From: Geminocystis sp. NIES-3708
GTDB lineage: Bacteria; Cyanobacteriota; Cyanobacteriia; Cyanobacteriales; Cyanobacteriaceae
Length of the DNA stretch: 64,000 bases
Assembly (NCBI RefSeq): GCF_001548095.1
Contig: NZ_AP014815.1
Coordinates: forward strand, 3,285,656 to 3,349,655
Direction of reading: 5' to 3'
In this document: one piece after another, positions 38,763-49,268 of the stretch
How positions within the stretch are numbered: position 1 is the first letter of the stretch
How the letters are laid out: every line of letters begins with the position of its first letter
Notes under the pieces: model-generated
Told to the model about the DNA's origin: nothing
Database searches by the model: none
Seen by the model: the letters and a program-made list of their open reading frames with translations, nothing else
Position numbers and translations under genes: made by a program

Positions 38763-41700
38763 TTATTTACCATCAAGATTACGCCAGTCACCCAGAGGAA
38801 TAAAAGCCGCCCAATGCACAGGATGTTTAAATTTGTCGCTGTTTAACATCTCTAATTGTACTTGACGTAATGCTTCTGATCTACCTTCACCTTTCATTAA
38901 TCGCTTATAATAACTTGTCATCAATTCTTGAGTAGTAAGATCAAATACATCCCATAAACTCATGAGTTGACTTTCCGCTCCAGCTAGTACAAATGCTCGT
39001 CTTAAGCCATATACTCCTTCTCCATTTCTAACATCGCCAATGCCCGTTTGACAAGCGGATAAAACTACTAATTTTGTTCCCCATAAATATAAACTAGAAG
39101 CATCTAAAGCAGTTAATGCACCATCCATTTTATTGTCAGCAGGATTAAATCCAGCAAAAGCTAAACCCGATCTTAATAAAGGATTTTCACTTTTAATTAT
39201 GGTAAGCTGACTTTGAGAATCCATATTATTAAATGTTGTCATGTTTTCTTCTTTTTCGACATTGGGTAAAAAGAAACCATGAGTAGCAATATGAAGAATT
39301 TGAGGTGCTTTTACTTTAATAATATTTTGTGCCAAGGCTTGATTTTCTGTGAAAACTTGAGGATGAGATAGTAAGGGAATAATTGCGTTAGCTTCTCCTT
39401 TTGTACCTTCTAAAGCACCACAACACCATGCTAATTGATCTAAATCCCCTGAACGCTTAATATTTTTTCCTCGACTGGCACTAGCTATTAAAATTTTGTC
39501 TGTATCTAAGTTATAAGTAGGATTAGCAACGATAACCGCATCTGATTGTGGTTGAAACTTCGTTTGTAATCTTAATAAATCTCTACCACTGGTAAGATAG
39601 CTGATAGAATAACTTTCTGCTAAATATTTACCTTGCTCATCTTGTAATGCCACAAAAGGAATCAGATTTAGTTGACTATCAGGAGAAATCAAAAGAGTTT
39701 TTTTATCCTTAAGAAGAGGTAATAATGGTTTAAATATTAATTGATGAAGTTTTTGACTATTATTAGCTAAATCTTCTGGTTTACCAATGTCGGCTAAATC
39801 TATTCGTAATTCTTTAACCAGTTTATCAATAGTTTCTGTTTCTCCTAAATCAACCCCTTGAGGTTCACCTTCGGAATGCAATACATAAGCAACATAATGA
39901 GGCTTTCCTATTTCTTTCGTTTTCGGATTAAAGGGATTATAAACCAGATACTCAATTAAAGCCGTATTTTTGGGAATAGCTTTTTGGATATTTTCTAAGG
40001 TAATTGGTTGATTAATAGTACGAAATTCATTACTTTTGGAAGATAAATTTGTTTCTAATTGACGAATTTCCTCCTCAAGATTTCTAATTAATTCTTGATA
40101 AGCCGAGGGATTAAGTTTGCCGACACCTTCAAAAGAAAGAGAGGCTAATTGACTTCTTTTTTCTGCCAGATTATCAAAAAGGGTTTGAATCTGAGGACTA
40201 TTTTGTGATCGCAAAGTAGCAATAATATTACTTAAAGCATCTAAAACTCTTCCCTTCCGACGAAGTATTGTCGTTAAAGCCAGACGTGCCGCTTGAGGAT
40301 TATTCGATACTGATTTAAGATGTAAGCTAATTACAAAATTAGTGGAAATGGAAAGAGTATTAATATATGCCTGTTTACGAGATTCATTACCGATAGTATT
40401 CAAAAATTCATTAAGTCTATCTTCCTCAAGATTCGTGCCTTGAGTTAAGTAATCAAGTGCGAGGGGAATATTATTTTTATCCCAGTATAATCCTCCCAAA
40501 TTATTGAGCAAAGTGGCAATATTGGGGTGTTTTTTCCCTAATGATTCTTGATAAATGGTTAAACTTTGTTGAAAAAGAGGTTCAGCTTTGTCATATTCTG
40601 ATTGAAAATTATAAAATAAAGCTAAATTATTGAGAGATTGGGCAATATCCGAATGTTTTTCCCCTAATAATTTTTTTCGGATAGCTAAAGATTGGAGATA
40701 AAGAGGTTCTGCTTCTTTGTATCTTTTTTGTATGCGATATAATTCTGCTAAATTATTCAAAGAAGTCGCCGTATCAGGATTATTTTCACCGAAGTTTTTT
40801 TGATAAATAGCTAAAGATTCAAGATAAAGGGGTTCTGCTTTTTGAAGATTTCCCTGTTCATGATACATTAAGGCTAGATTATTTAAAGATTGTCCAGTAT
40901 CGCTATGATTATCACCTAATACTTTTCTTCTAGCGGTTAAGACTTGCAAATAAATAGGCTCTGCTTCTTGATAATTTCCTTGGGAACGGTATAATTCAGC
41001 TAAGTTATTCAGTGTAGTTAAAGTATCGGGATGATTTTCCCCCAATGCTTTTTTATAAATATTTAAGGCTTGAAGATAATAAGATTCTGCTTCTTGATAA
41101 TTTCCTTGGGTATTATACATTAAAGCCAAATTATTGAAAGATTGAGCGGTGTCAGGATGATTTTCTCCTAATGCTTCTTTTCGGATAGTTAAGGCTTGTT
41201 GATAAAGGGATTCTGCCTCTTGATAATCACCAAGAGAGTATAATAATAAACCGAAATTATTTAGAGTTTGAGCAATATTGGGATGTTTTTCCCCTAATAT
41301 TTTCTTACTAAGAGTTAGTGATTCTTGATAAAAAGATTTTGCTTTTTCGTACTGCCCTTGAGAACGGTATAATTCAGCTAAATTGTTGAGTAAAATAGCA
41401 ACATCAGGATGATTTTCGCCAAAAATTGCTTTTTTGATTTTTAATGCTTCTAGGTAAAAAGGTTCGGCTTTTTCATTATCACCTTGAAGATAATATAATA
41501 GACCTAAATTATTGAGAAATATAGCACTATCAGGATTATTTTCTCCTGAAACTTCTTTAGCGATACTTAATGCTTGTAAATAAAAAGATTCTGCGGGGGG
41601 ATAATTTCCTTGTAAACGCTGTAAATCTCCTAAATTATTTAATAAAGTTGCAACGGTTAAATTTTTTTCTCCTGATAATTTTTTAGTAATGGTTAAGGCT

Positions 41701-42188
41701 TGTTGATAAAGGGATTCTGCTTCTGGATAATTTCCTAATATATGCTGTACTTTTCCTAAATTATTAGTAAAAATAGCAGTATTCAAAGTATCTTCCTGAG
41801 AAACTATTTTTATAATTGTTAATCCTTGTTGATAGAGAGATTGTGCTTTTTGATAATCTCCTACAGAAAAATATAATTCTCCTAAATTATTATATAAAAT
41901 TGCCGTATAAGTGTTATTTTCCCCTAATTCTCCTTTAATGATAGCTAATATTTTTTCCATGAAAGAAATAGCTTCTCGATAATTTCCTTGTTTCAACAAT
42001 TCTTCCATTTGTGCACTTAATTTTTCTACCTCTGCAACTTTTGTTCCATCATCAGAATTTATTTGAGCGAGGACATTTTGTCTGATATGATTTTCATTTT
42101 GAGCAATAGTTTTGAGAGGGAAATTAATCATCGAAACTATACTTAAAATTATCGCCAAGATTATTGATTTTGAAGAATGTTGAGTCAT
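38763..42188 (-). CDS. Exported TPR-CHAT protease-like protein
   Basis: 1141 residues. Signal peptide at 1-29 (ILSIVSMINFPLKTIAQ). At least twelve 42-residue tetratricopeptide repeats of the kinesin-light-chain type cover about 55-600, each with an LNNL-like helix and a GENHPD-like linker. A charged helical spacer follows (about 600-770), then a CHAT domain to the end with His970 in HIATHGFF and Cys1046 in LSACQTGIG. Both catalytic residues are intact, as in separase/caspase-like CHAT peptidases; related TPR-CHAT proteins serve as protease effectors (Craspase) elsewhere. Here no CRISPR partner is present and the signal peptide points to the periplasm. It starts 37 bases after arsJ on the same strand. 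Confidence 0.88.
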   Translation of the reverse strand: MTQHSSKSIILAIILSIVSMINFPLKTIAQNENHIRQNVLAQINSDDGTKVAEVEKLSAQMEELLKQGNYREAISFMEKILAIIKGELGENNTYTAILYNNLGELYFSVGDYQKAQSLYQQGLTIIKIVSQEDTLNTAIFTNNLGKVQHILGNYPEAESLYQQALTITKKLSGEKNLTVATLLNNLGDLQRLQGNYPPAESFYLQALSIAKEVSGENNPDSAIFLNNLGLLYYLQGDNEKAEPFYLEALKIKKAIFGENHPDVAILLNNLAELYRSQGQYEKAKSFYQESLTLSKKILGEKHPNIAQTLNNFGLLLYSLGDYQEAESLYQQALTIRKEALGENHPDTAQSFNNLALMYNTQGNYQEAESYYLQALNIYKKALGENHPDTLTTLNNLAELYRSQGNYQEAEPIYLQVLTARRKVLGDNHSDTGQSLNNLALMYHEQGNLQKAEPLYLESLAIYQKNFGENNPDTATSLNNLAELYRIQKRYKEAEPLYLQSLAIRKKLLGEKHSDIAQSLNNLALFYNFQSEYDKAEPLFQQSLTIYQESLGKKHPNIATLLNNLGGLYWDKNNIPLALDYLTQGTNLEEDRLNEFLNTIGNESRKQAYINTLSISTNFVISLHLKSVSNNPQAARLALTTILRRKGRVLDALSNIIATLRSQNSPQIQTLFDNLAEKRSQLASLSFEGVGKLNPSAYQELIRNLEEEIRQLETNLSSKSNEFRTINQPITLENIQKAIPKNTALIEYLVYNPFNPKTKEIGKPHYVAYVLHSEGEPQGVDLGETETIDKLVKELRIDLADIGKPEDLANNSQKLHQLIFKPLLPLLKDKKTLLISPDSQLNLIPFVALQDEQGKYLAESYSISYLTSGRDLLRLQTKFQPQSDAVIVANPTYNLDTDKILIASASRGKNIKRSGDLDQLAWCCGALEGTKGEANAIIPLLSHPQVFTENQALAQNIIKVKAPQILHIATHGFFLPNVEKEENMTTFNNMDSQSQLTIIKSENPLLRSGLAFAGFNPADNKMDGALTALDASSLYLWGTKLVVLSACQTGIGDVRNGEGVYGLRRAFVLAGAESQLMSLWDVFDLTTQELMTSYYKRLMKGEGRSEALRQVQLEMLNSDKFKHPVHWAAFIPLGDWRNLDGK

Positions 42189-42225
42189 GGCAAAAAAGAA
42201 ATAGAATTAGTTTATCTATTATCTA

Positions 42226-43458
42226 TTATGTAACTGCTTCTGGTTTTTGGCTGATATTAATAGGCGGTAATTTAAAAGACACTAACGCCGCAATCAACAC
42301 AAAAAAGCTCGAAATCCATAAACAGGCTTCAATGCCTCCTATTTGAAAAACAATTCCTGATGTAATTGTGCCGAGTAATCTACCTCCAGAATTTGCCATA
42401 TAATAAAAACCTACATTTAAAGCAACATCATTATCTTCGGTGTAGGCTAACACTAAATAAGAATGTACGGCGGAGTTAAAAGCAAATACAATACCAAAGA
42501 TAATTAAGCCTCCTGTAATCACGATTTGGGGATTTAATCCCGCTATAAATGCCATGGCAATGGCAACAGGTACAATAGTTAAAATAGAAGTCCAAATTTG
42601 AATCGTACGTGCCTGAGGTGCTTTTCCTGCTTGACTTTGTCTTAAAATTGTGGGAGAAAAAGATTGAATTAAACCGTAACCGATAACCCAACAAGCCATA
42701 TAAGTGCCGACTTGAATAAAACTCCAACCTAAATTTGTGCGTAAAAATACGGGTAAAGCAACCACAAACCAAATATCCCTTGCACCGAATAAAAAAAATC
42801 GAGCTAAAGATAAAATATTAATGGCTTTACTCTTAGAAAATAACTGTTTAAATTTAATTTTCGCTTTAATTTTGCCCAAATTTTTCGGTAAAAATCGACC
42901 ACTTAAAAATATAATAAATAAAAATGAGGCTTGAATAAATAAAGCATTTTTAAAACCGAATAATTCTAATAAAGCTGCACCAACAAAAAAGCCTAAACCT
43001 TTTAACGCATTTTTTGATCCTGTAAGGATAGCAACCCATTTAAACAGTTTTGATTCTTGCTCTTTTGGTACAACTAAACGCACAGCACTTTTAGAACTCA
43101 TCTTCGTTAAATCTTTAGCAACACCCGAAAATGCTTGGGAAATCATAACATATAAAACTTGAAACCATGTTGCCCATTCAAAGTTAATTACTCCTAACAT
43201 AACAAGAGCAAAAATTTGTAAAGCGATACCGCCATAAAGAGTTAATCTTAAGCCAAATTGAGATCCAATCCAACCCCCTAAAAAATTAGTAATTATCCCA
43301 AAAATTTCGTAAAATAAAAACAGAAAAGCAATTTCAATGGGCGTAAAACCGAGCTTATTAAAGTGCAATAAAACAAGCATTCTTAATGCACCATCGGTAA
43401 TAGTATAACCCCAATAAGCAGAGGTTACTAAAGCATAATTACGTAAATTTTTATCCAT
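42226..43458 (-). CDS. arsJ: Organoarsenical efflux MFS transporter ArsJ
   Basis: 410 residues with about twelve membrane helices. The opening region YALVTSAYWGYTITDGALRMLVLLHFNKLGF and the ITNFLGGWIGSQFGLRLTLYGG loop match ArsJ. ArsJ exports 1-arseno-3-phosphoglycerate, made by an arsenate-using GAPDH; together they give arsenate resistance. The GAPDH gene lies directly upstream (132 bases), which is the diagnostic arrangement. No arsR, arsC or arsB was seen in the window. Confidence 0.9.
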   Translation of the reverse strand: MDKNLRNYALVTSAYWGYTITDGALRMLVLLHFNKLGFTPIEIAFLFLFYEIFGIITNFLGGWIGSQFGLRLTLYGGIALQIFALVMLGVINFEWATWFQVLYVMISQAFSGVAKDLTKMSSKSAVRLVVPKEQESKLFKWVAILTGSKNALKGLGFFVGAALLELFGFKNALFIQASFLFIIFLSGRFLPKNLGKIKAKIKFKQLFSKSKAINILSLARFFLFGARDIWFVVALPVFLRTNLGWSFIQVGTYMACWVIGYGLIQSFSPTILRQSQAGKAPQARTIQIWTSILTIVPVAIAMAFIAGLNPQIVITGGLIIFGIVFAFNSAVHSYLVLAYTEDNDVALNVGFYYMANSGGRLLGTITSGIVFQIGGIEACLWISSFFVLIAALVSFKLPPINISQKPEAVT

Positions 43459-43590
43459 AAAAAATGATGAAGAATGAGGAATTAATTACAGATATTTTTC
43501 CTTGCTTAAACGACATTTAGGCAATATTGTTTTACTTTTGTGCCTTTGCGTCTTTACGAGATAAAATATTCCATCTGCTATAGTTTTTAA

Positions 43591-44592
43591 CTAACCTAAG
43601 CGACTAATTTTGGCGACTAACTCCACGAGGCGATTAGAATAACCCCATTCGTTGTCATACCATGCCAGAATTTTTACTTGGGTTTCGTCTATTACCATGG
43701 TTGAAAGCGCATCGATAATAGAAGATCTTGCATCGTCTTTGTAATCAATCGAAACCAAAGGACGTTCTTCATAGCCTAAAATACCTTTTAATTCCTCTTC
43801 AGAGGCTTCTTTCAGTAATTTATTTACTTCTTCAACACTGGTTTTGCGGTTAACTTCAAAAACACAATCTGTTAAAGAAGCGTTTAACATCGGCACTCTT
43901 ACCGCTATGCCGTTTAATTTTCCTTGTAACTCTGGGTAAATCATGGCGATCGCCGTTGCCGAACCTGTAGTTGTGGGAATTAAAGACTGGATACAAGATC
44001 TCGCTCTGCGTAAGTCTTTATGAGGTGCATCGACAACAATTTGGGTATTTGTGACATCATGAATGGTAGTGATAACACCGTGTTTGATGCCTAATGTGCC
44101 GTGAATAACTTTAACCACAGGTGCTAAACAGTTTGTAGTACAAGAAGCGGCAGTTAATAGATGATATTTTTCGGGATTATAAAGATGATCATTCACACCT
44201 ACTACAATATTAAGGGCTTCTTCCTTAACTGGTGCGGCAACCACAACTTTTTTTACACCATGCTCAAAATAAGGATTTAAAGTGTCAGGAGTGCGGAATT
44301 TACCCGACGATTCGATAACTAAATCGACTCCCAAATCTGCCCAAGGCACTTCCTGCGGTGTCGCATATTCGCTAAATGTGACGGTTTTTCCATCGAGAAT
44401 AAATTTATCTTTTTCAACAATAAATTCTTTATGCCAACGCCCATGCACAGAATCAAACTCTAATAAATGAGCAGCAGTAGCTACACCACCTTTAATCTCG
44501 TTGATATGTACAAATTCTATCTCAGGATTATCCCAACCTGCTCGAAATGCTAACCTGCCGATTCTTCCAAAACCGTTAATACCAATACGCAT
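43591..44592 (-). CDS. gap: ArsJ-associated glyceraldehyde-3-phosphate dehydrogenase
   Basis: 333 residues, complete. Rossmann motif [14 protein letters not shown] at 3-16, catalytic SCTTNCLAP near 150, and the C-terminal [15 protein letters not shown]. In the arsJ context the enzyme forms 1-arseno-3-phosphoglycerate from G3P and arsenate, which ArsJ exports. The [21 protein letters not shown] stretch near residue 20 resembles other ArsJ-linked GAPDHs rather than the main Gap1/Gap2 of cyanobacteria. A HIP1 octamer lies within it. Confidence 0.9.
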   Translation of the reverse strand: MRIGINGFGRIGRLAFRAGWDNPEIEFVHINEIKGGVATAAHLLEFDSVHGRWHKEFIVEKDKFILDGKTVTFSEYATPQEVPWADLGVDLVIESSGKFRTPDTLNPYFEHGVKKVVVAAPVKEEALNIVVGVNDHLYNPEKYHLLTAASCTTNCLAPVVKVIHGTLGIKHGVITTIHDVTNTQIVVDAPHKDLRRARSCIQSLIPTTTGSATAIAMIYPELQGKLNGIAVRVPMLNASLTDCVFEVNRKTSVEEVNKLLKEASEEELKGILGYEERPLVSIDYKDDARSSIIDALSTMVIDETQVKILAWYDNEWGYSNRLVELVAKISRLG

Positions 44593-44972
44593 ATAAATAA
44601 TTTTTTAACTGTAAATATAACAATAAAAGTTGTTGAGTAAAATACTGAGCTAATCTAAATAATATTTTCTATCTTTTAAAAAAGTCTCTAAATATCTGAA
44701 ATTATAGTTTTAACTATTTTGAGTTCAATTATTTTCAACACTATTATTTTATCGTCAAATCAATAAAACTTGGTTTAAGGAATGGTTAAGAGAAATTAAA
44801 ATCACTAATCACCAATTAGCTTAAGAACAATAAAATATTATTAACCATGATTGTTATATATTGTTGAGAAACATAAAAGGTAATTTACTGTAGAAAAAAT
44901 TATCAAAGCAAAAGCTATATAGTGGAGAATAAAAAGAATCTTATTTTTAACCAATATTTCGTAATTTTGATC
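44593..44972. other. Divergent spacer between the arsenate operon and a glycosyltransferase gene
   Basis: AT-rich DNA with no gene recognised. It must hold the promoters of both divergent units. I could not pick a confident ArsR-type operator (no clear inverted ATCAAATAAATATTTGAT-like site). Confidence 0.3.
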
Positions 44973-45827
44973 ATGGAATTATCAGTAATTATCCTTACCC
45001 ATAACGAAGAAGCTAATTTACCCACTTCTTTATCGAGTTTAAAAAAGTTAGAAGCAGAAATATTTATTATTGATTCAGGTAGTAGCGATCGCACTGTTGA
45101 AATAGCAAAAGAATATAATTGTCAAGTATTTAATCATCCGTGGGAAAATTATGCACAACAACTAAATTGGGGTTTAAAAAATTTACCAATTACAACCCCT
45201 TGGATTATGAGATTAGATGCCGATGAGCGATTAACCCCAGAATTAGTAGCAGAAATAAAAGAAAAATTACCCTTAACCCCGAAAAATGTTGGCGGTTATC
45301 AGATGAAAAGGAGAGTATTTTTTATGGGGCGTTGGATTCGTCACGGTGGATATTATCCCACTTGGTTACTTAGAATTTGGCGTAATGGTATTGGTATTTG
45401 CGAACAAAGATGGATGGATGAACATATTATTCTCTCAGAAGGGAAAATTATAGATTTACAAAACGATATTATTGACGAAAATCAAAAAGGTTTAAGTTTT
45501 TGGGTAAATAAGCATAATAGTTATGCTGATAGGGAAGTAAAAGATATGTTAGCCATGGAAAAAGCCGAAGAAAATCAACAAAATATTTTAGACAATAGTC
45601 AAACTTCTCAAGCATCTCAACGAAGATGGGTTAAAAAGAATTTATATGTAAAATCACCTCTATTTTTTAGAGTATTTATTTATTGGCTATTACGTTATAC
45701 TGTTGGTTTAGGATTTTTAGACGGCATCGAAGGTATGATGTTTCATTTTTTACAAGGGTTTTGGTATCGTTTTTTAGTAGATGCTAAAATTTATGAGTTA
45801 AAACATCAATCTCGATTAACACAATAG
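44973..45827 (+). CDS. Family 2 glycosyltransferase (WaaE/KdtX-like)
   Basis: About 284 residues from the ATG at 44973 (MELSVIILTHNEEANLPTSL); the frame opens further upstream at a GTG but the GT-A fold begins here. Nucleotide-binding D is in EIFIIDSGSSDRTVEIA, the DxD is in WIMRLDADERLTPE, and the acceptor region is GYQMKRRVFFMGRWIRHGGYYPTWLLRIW. That last block is typical of WaaE-like enzymes that add a sugar to lipopolysaccharide core or other glycans. Hydrophobic segments near the C-terminus suggest membrane association. The glycan is unknown. Confidence 0.83.
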   Translation: MELSVIILTHNEEANLPTSLSSLKKLEAEIFIIDSGSSDRTVEIAKEYNCQVFNHPWENYAQQLNWGLKNLPITTPWIMRLDADERLTPELVAEIKEKLPLTPKNVGGYQMKRRVFFMGRWIRHGGYYPTWLLRIWRNGIGICEQRWMDEHIILSEGKIIDLQNDIIDENQKGLSFWVNKHNSYADREVKDMLAMEKAEENQQNILDNSQTSQASQRRWVKKNLYVKSPLFFRVFIYWLLRYTVGLGFLDGIEGMMFHFLQGFWYRFLVDAKIYELKHQSRLTQ

Positions 45828-45998
45828 ATCTTTCAAAAAAGATTTTTTATCTGCTCTTAGTAAGGGTTAAAGCTTTAATTTTGTAGATGATTGGAGATTG
45901 CTAATCATAGAAAATTATAATCGTTAGACTATGCTTATGTTTAAAATATCGTTAATATTGATCTATGTCATGCCATAACGCCATTATTAATTATTATC

Positions 45999-47186
45999 AT
46001 GCGCACGATCGCCGAAATTAACGAAAAAATCCTCAGTGGTAAAGCCACAGTTTGGACGATTGAGGAATTAAAATCAAAAGTGAAAAAACTAGGCATAAAG
46101 AAAACTTATGAAAAAGTGGACGTAATTTGTACAGGTACTTTTGAACCGATGGAGTCATCGGGAGCAATTTTGAACCTTGGTCATACTGATCCTCCCATGA
46201 AAATTCGTAAATGTTGGCTTGATGGTGTTCCAGCTTATGCTGGTTTTGGGGCAGTAGATCTATATTTAGGAGCGACAGCCTTAAGTGACTATAGTTCAGT
46301 TAATGATAATGGCGAAAATTTCCCTTCCCATACTCCTGAAAAAGGCGGTTCTCACGTTATTGAAAATTTAATTGCTGGTAAATCTGTAAGTATAAAAGCG
46401 ATTGGGCAAGTTACAGATTGTTATCCTCGTGCTTCTTTTGAATCTAGCATTACGGCGACAACAATAAATCAGTTTTACTTATATAATCCTCGTAATTTGT
46501 ATCAAAATTTCATCGTCGGAGTCAATGGAGGCGATCGCACATTGTATACTTATTTGGGTCCACTATTACCCCGTTTAGGTAATGCAGTGTATTCAAGTAT
46601 TGGAGCTATGTCACCATTGTTAAACGATCCCAATTTAGAAGTAGTAGGAATTGGCACAAAAATATTTTTAGGAGGTGCCCAAGGTATGATTGTATGGGAA
46701 GGAACACAGCATTTTCCTTTACAGAAAAGATTACCTAATGATACTCCCATTGGTCCCGCTTCTACTTTGGCTTTAGTAGGTGACGCAAAAAAAATGAGTC
46801 GAGAATGGGTTAGAGGTTGTTATTTTAAGAATTATGGTTCATCGTTAATGTTAGGGGTAGGAATACCTTTTCCCGTATTAAGCGAAAAAGTTATCGAACA
46901 TTGTGCGGTAGAAGACGAAGATATAGTTGCCCCTGTGGTTGATTTTTCTATTCCTCGTCGAGTGCGTCCTAGTTTTGGCTTAGTAAATTATGCTCAGTTA
47001 AAACATGGTAAAATCAAAATTGAAGGGCAAACTGTAAGAGTCGCATCAGTAGCAAGTATGTATTTAGGAAGACAAGTGGCAGAAACTTTAAAAAAATGGA
47101 TTTTAGAAGGTAATTTTACTTTATCTGAACCTGTAGCACCATTACGAAGTGATAGTTCGTTTATCTCTCAAGATGGATTAATTTAA
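45999..47186 (+). CDS. DUF39 / homocysteine biosynthesis protein
   Basis: 395 residues, covering the HcyBio (DUF39) domain: INEKILSGKATVWTIEEL, DVICTGTFEPMESSGAILNLGH, KGGSHVIENLIAGKSV and GTKIFLGGAQGMIVWEGTQH. In methanogens, DUF39 proteins with partner ferredoxins turn aspartate semialdehyde and sulfide into homocysteine. Here no CBS, NIL or ferredoxin domain is attached. Cytosolic. The role in cyanobacterial sulfur metabolism is inferred from family. Confidence 0.83.
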   Translation: MRTIAEINEKILSGKATVWTIEELKSKVKKLGIKKTYEKVDVICTGTFEPMESSGAILNLGHTDPPMKIRKCWLDGVPAYAGFGAVDLYLGATALSDYSSVNDNGENFPSHTPEKGGSHVIENLIAGKSVSIKAIGQVTDCYPRASFESSITATTINQFYLYNPRNLYQNFIVGVNGGDRTLYTYLGPLLPRLGNAVYSSIGAMSPLLNDPNLEVVGIGTKIFLGGAQGMIVWEGTQHFPLQKRLPNDTPIGPASTLALVGDAKKMSREWVRGCYFKNYGSSLMLGVGIPFPVLSEKVIEHCAVEDEDIVAPVVDFSIPRRVRPSFGLVNYAQLKHGKIKIEGQTVRVASVASMYLGRQVAETLKKWILEGNFTLSEPVAPLRSDSSFISQDGLI

Positions 47187-47233
47187 TGGATAATTAGCGG
47201 TAATTTACTAAGAAATAGTTAGGATGTTTATAA

Positions 47234-47530
47234 ATGCACACTTTATCAATTCCCACATGGATTGTTCATGTTTCCAGTGTCATAGAATGGATAGCGGCAA
47301 TTTGGTTTATTTGGCGTTATGGAGAATTAACAGGAGATAGTAGCTGGTATTGGTTAGCTTATGGAATGTTACCCGCATTAATTAGTGCGATGTGTGCTTG
47401 TACGTGGCATTTATTTGATAACGCCGAATCATGGGAATGGTTGGTGACAATTCAGGCTTTAACTACTGTTATAGGTAATATTACTCTGTGTTTTGGTGCA
47501 TGGAAAATTTGGCAAACCACTCAAAGTTAA
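47234..47530 (+). CDS. DUF2499 membrane protein
   Basis: 98 residues with three hydrophobic helices. The conserved LSIPTWIVHVSSVIEWIAAIW, WYWLAYGMLPALISAMCACTWHLFDN and WLVTIQALTTVIGN stretches mark DUF2499, a family shared by cyanobacteria and chloroplasts, function unknown. It starts 47 bases after the DUF39 gene and may be co-transcribed. Confidence 0.85.
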   Translation: MHTLSIPTWIVHVSSVIEWIAAIWFIWRYGELTGDSSWYWLAYGMLPALISAMCACTWHLFDNAESWEWLVTIQALTTVIGNITLCFGAWKIWQTTQS

Positions 47531-47540
47531 CCTGAGTTAC

Positions 47541-47695
47541 CTGAGTTCGATATAAGAATAGGTAATGACTGACTTGGAAGACAGGCAGAGAGGAAGATTA
47601 TATTTTTTATAAATGAATAAAATTCTCTCAAAAATGCATCGGAGTATTGGGAATCTTTCTACTTGTCCACCTGTCTTGTCTTTATCATTTTTTTC
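47541..47695. repeat. AGTTCGA-family palindromic element, copy 3
   Basis: Starts CTGAGTTCGATATAAG. An inner left arm GAAGACAGGCAGAGAGGAAG (47577-47596) is the imperfect complement of the right arm CTTTCTACTTGTCCACCTGTCTTGTC (47655-47680), making a long stem between the convergent DUF2499 and glucolipid-synthase genes. It could serve as a bidirectional terminator. Confidence 0.55.
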
Positions 47696-47711
47696 TGAAA
47701 CACTATGTTAA

Positions 47712-49160
47712 TTAGGGTTTAGTTAAGCCTAACTCCAAGTTATCTGACGAGCCCTCATGAACTGTTTTCACCCATTTTAGCTGTTTTTCACGAATAGATA
47801 TTCTAGCTGTAGTTACGGGCATAACTAAAAACCAATGGGTCAGATAAATCATTCCCAATACACTTTGTATTGTTATTTTTACGTTCTCAATAAGACTCTG
47901 CTTCCCAGTCATTTTTGTTCTTTTTAAGCCGGTAAACATTCCCCAAAATCCCAATACTACAGTAAGGCTAGTTAAAGGGGCAATTAAGGGAATATGATGG
48001 CGAGTGATTACCATGACTAAATCAGGTATGGCGGCGGTGGGGAATATATACTGTACTAAAAAGAAGTAAAGTAAATCAAATTTTTTGCGCCAATTTAAAC
48101 GATTACTGAGAATAAAACGCCAATAATCAAAATAACGTTGATAGCCACCTTCAGCCCAACGACTTCTTTGATGCCATAATGCGATCGCTTTTTTTACTCC
48201 TTCTTCTTCTACGGAAGGATGTTCTAAAATATCAATATCCCAATTATCTAAGTGTAAACGAATAGTTAAATCAAGATCATCAGTTATGGTTTCTTCATTC
48301 CAACCCCCACAACTGTCTAAAGCAAGACGACGCACAAATTGACCATTTCCTCTTAATTCTCCCATGCCACCACAAGCAATTCTTTGTTGCTGAAAATAGC
48401 TATCTAAAGCCATTTCGGAAGATTGCCCTTGAGTCCAAAAATTTTCATTAGCATTAGAAATCGATTTTCTTACTTGAATAGCACCAATTTTTTGATTATT
48501 AAATAACGGTACTATTTTTTTTAATAGAGAAGGTGAAGCAATCGCATCAGCATCAAAAACTCCTACAATATCTCCTGTTGTTAAAGCAAAGGCTTGATTT
48601 AATGCCCCAGATTTTCCCCCTTTAGCAGTATTATCTCGGTGTAAAACTTTTAATTGGCAATGTTTTTGAGCTAATTCGTCTAAAATTATACCTGTGTTGT
48701 CGCTACTATTATCATTAATTACCCAAAACTCATATAAATTTTGAGGATAATCAAAACTTAACAACATTTGTACTAATTTTCTAACTACTGCCTCTTCATT
48801 TTTTGCAGAAACCATCAGGGAAATTTTGGGTAAATTAAGCTCATTTTGCTCAAAGGAAATATCTTTGTTAAGAGAAGGAGAAGCAAACATTAATCTTAAA
48901 GCTTGTATGGTAACAAAAATGCCTAATCCTAAGACAACCCAAAAACTCCAAGAAATTAAATGCAGAGAAATAGTTACTAGCCAAATGATACTAAGAGTAA
49001 AAGCAGCTTTTTTCCTTCTTCCCGATAAACCTTGAAAAAAATCATTTCTGAATTCTTCCTCTTCTATTTCAGGATCAGAAAATTCTGCTATTAATGAGGT
49101 AATAGGATCTAATTCCGTGTTAATTTCTGAATTATTAAATTTATCTTTATCAGGCATCAT
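47712..49160 (-). CDS. Membrane GT2, likely beta-monoglucosyldiacylglycerol synthase (Sll1377-like)
   Basis: About 482 residues from the ATG at 49160; a TTG ten codons earlier is less likely. An acidic N-terminus (DPITSLIAEFSDPEIEEEEF) precedes two helices near 50-95. The GT2 core has WVINDNSSDNTG, GVFDADAIASPSLL, TDDLDLTIRLHL and HQRSRWAEGGYQRY (the QxxRW motif), then more helices. This order and length match the cyanobacterial enzyme that makes glucosyldiacylglycerol, the precursor of galactolipids. Assignment within GT2 is by resemblance only; a polysaccharide synthase is the alternative. Confidence 0.75.
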   Translation of the reverse strand: MMPDKDKFNNSEINTELDPITSLIAEFSDPEIEEEEFRNDFFQGLSGRRKKAAFTLSIIWLVTISLHLISWSFWVVLGLGIFVTIQALRLMFASPSLNKDISFEQNELNLPKISLMVSAKNEEAVVRKLVQMLLSFDYPQNLYEFWVINDNSSDNTGIILDELAQKHCQLKVLHRDNTAKGGKSGALNQAFALTTGDIVGVFDADAIASPSLLKKIVPLFNNQKIGAIQVRKSISNANENFWTQGQSSEMALDSYFQQQRIACGGMGELRGNGQFVRRLALDSCGGWNEETITDDLDLTIRLHLDNWDIDILEHPSVEEEGVKKAIALWHQRSRWAEGGYQRYFDYWRFILSNRLNWRKKFDLLYFFLVQYIFPTAAIPDLVMVITRHHIPLIAPLTSLTVVLGFWGMFTGLKRTKMTGKQSLIENVKITIQSVLGMIYLTHWFLVMPVTTARISIREKQLKWVKTVHEGSSDNLELGLTKP

Positions 49161-49268
49161 TAATTTTTGATTTTCAATAAAATTTACCAATGGTTTAGGT
49201 TAATACCATTAATCCCTACGATACATTATTAATTGTTCATTGTTAATTGTTCACAGCTTTCTTATTTT

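Noticed and set aside
43520-43565. TTTTGTGCCTTTGCGTCTTTACGAG stretch as a regulatory site for arsJ
   Set aside because: It is a common dispersed sequence of bacterial and cyanobacterial spacers; nothing ties it to arsenic control.
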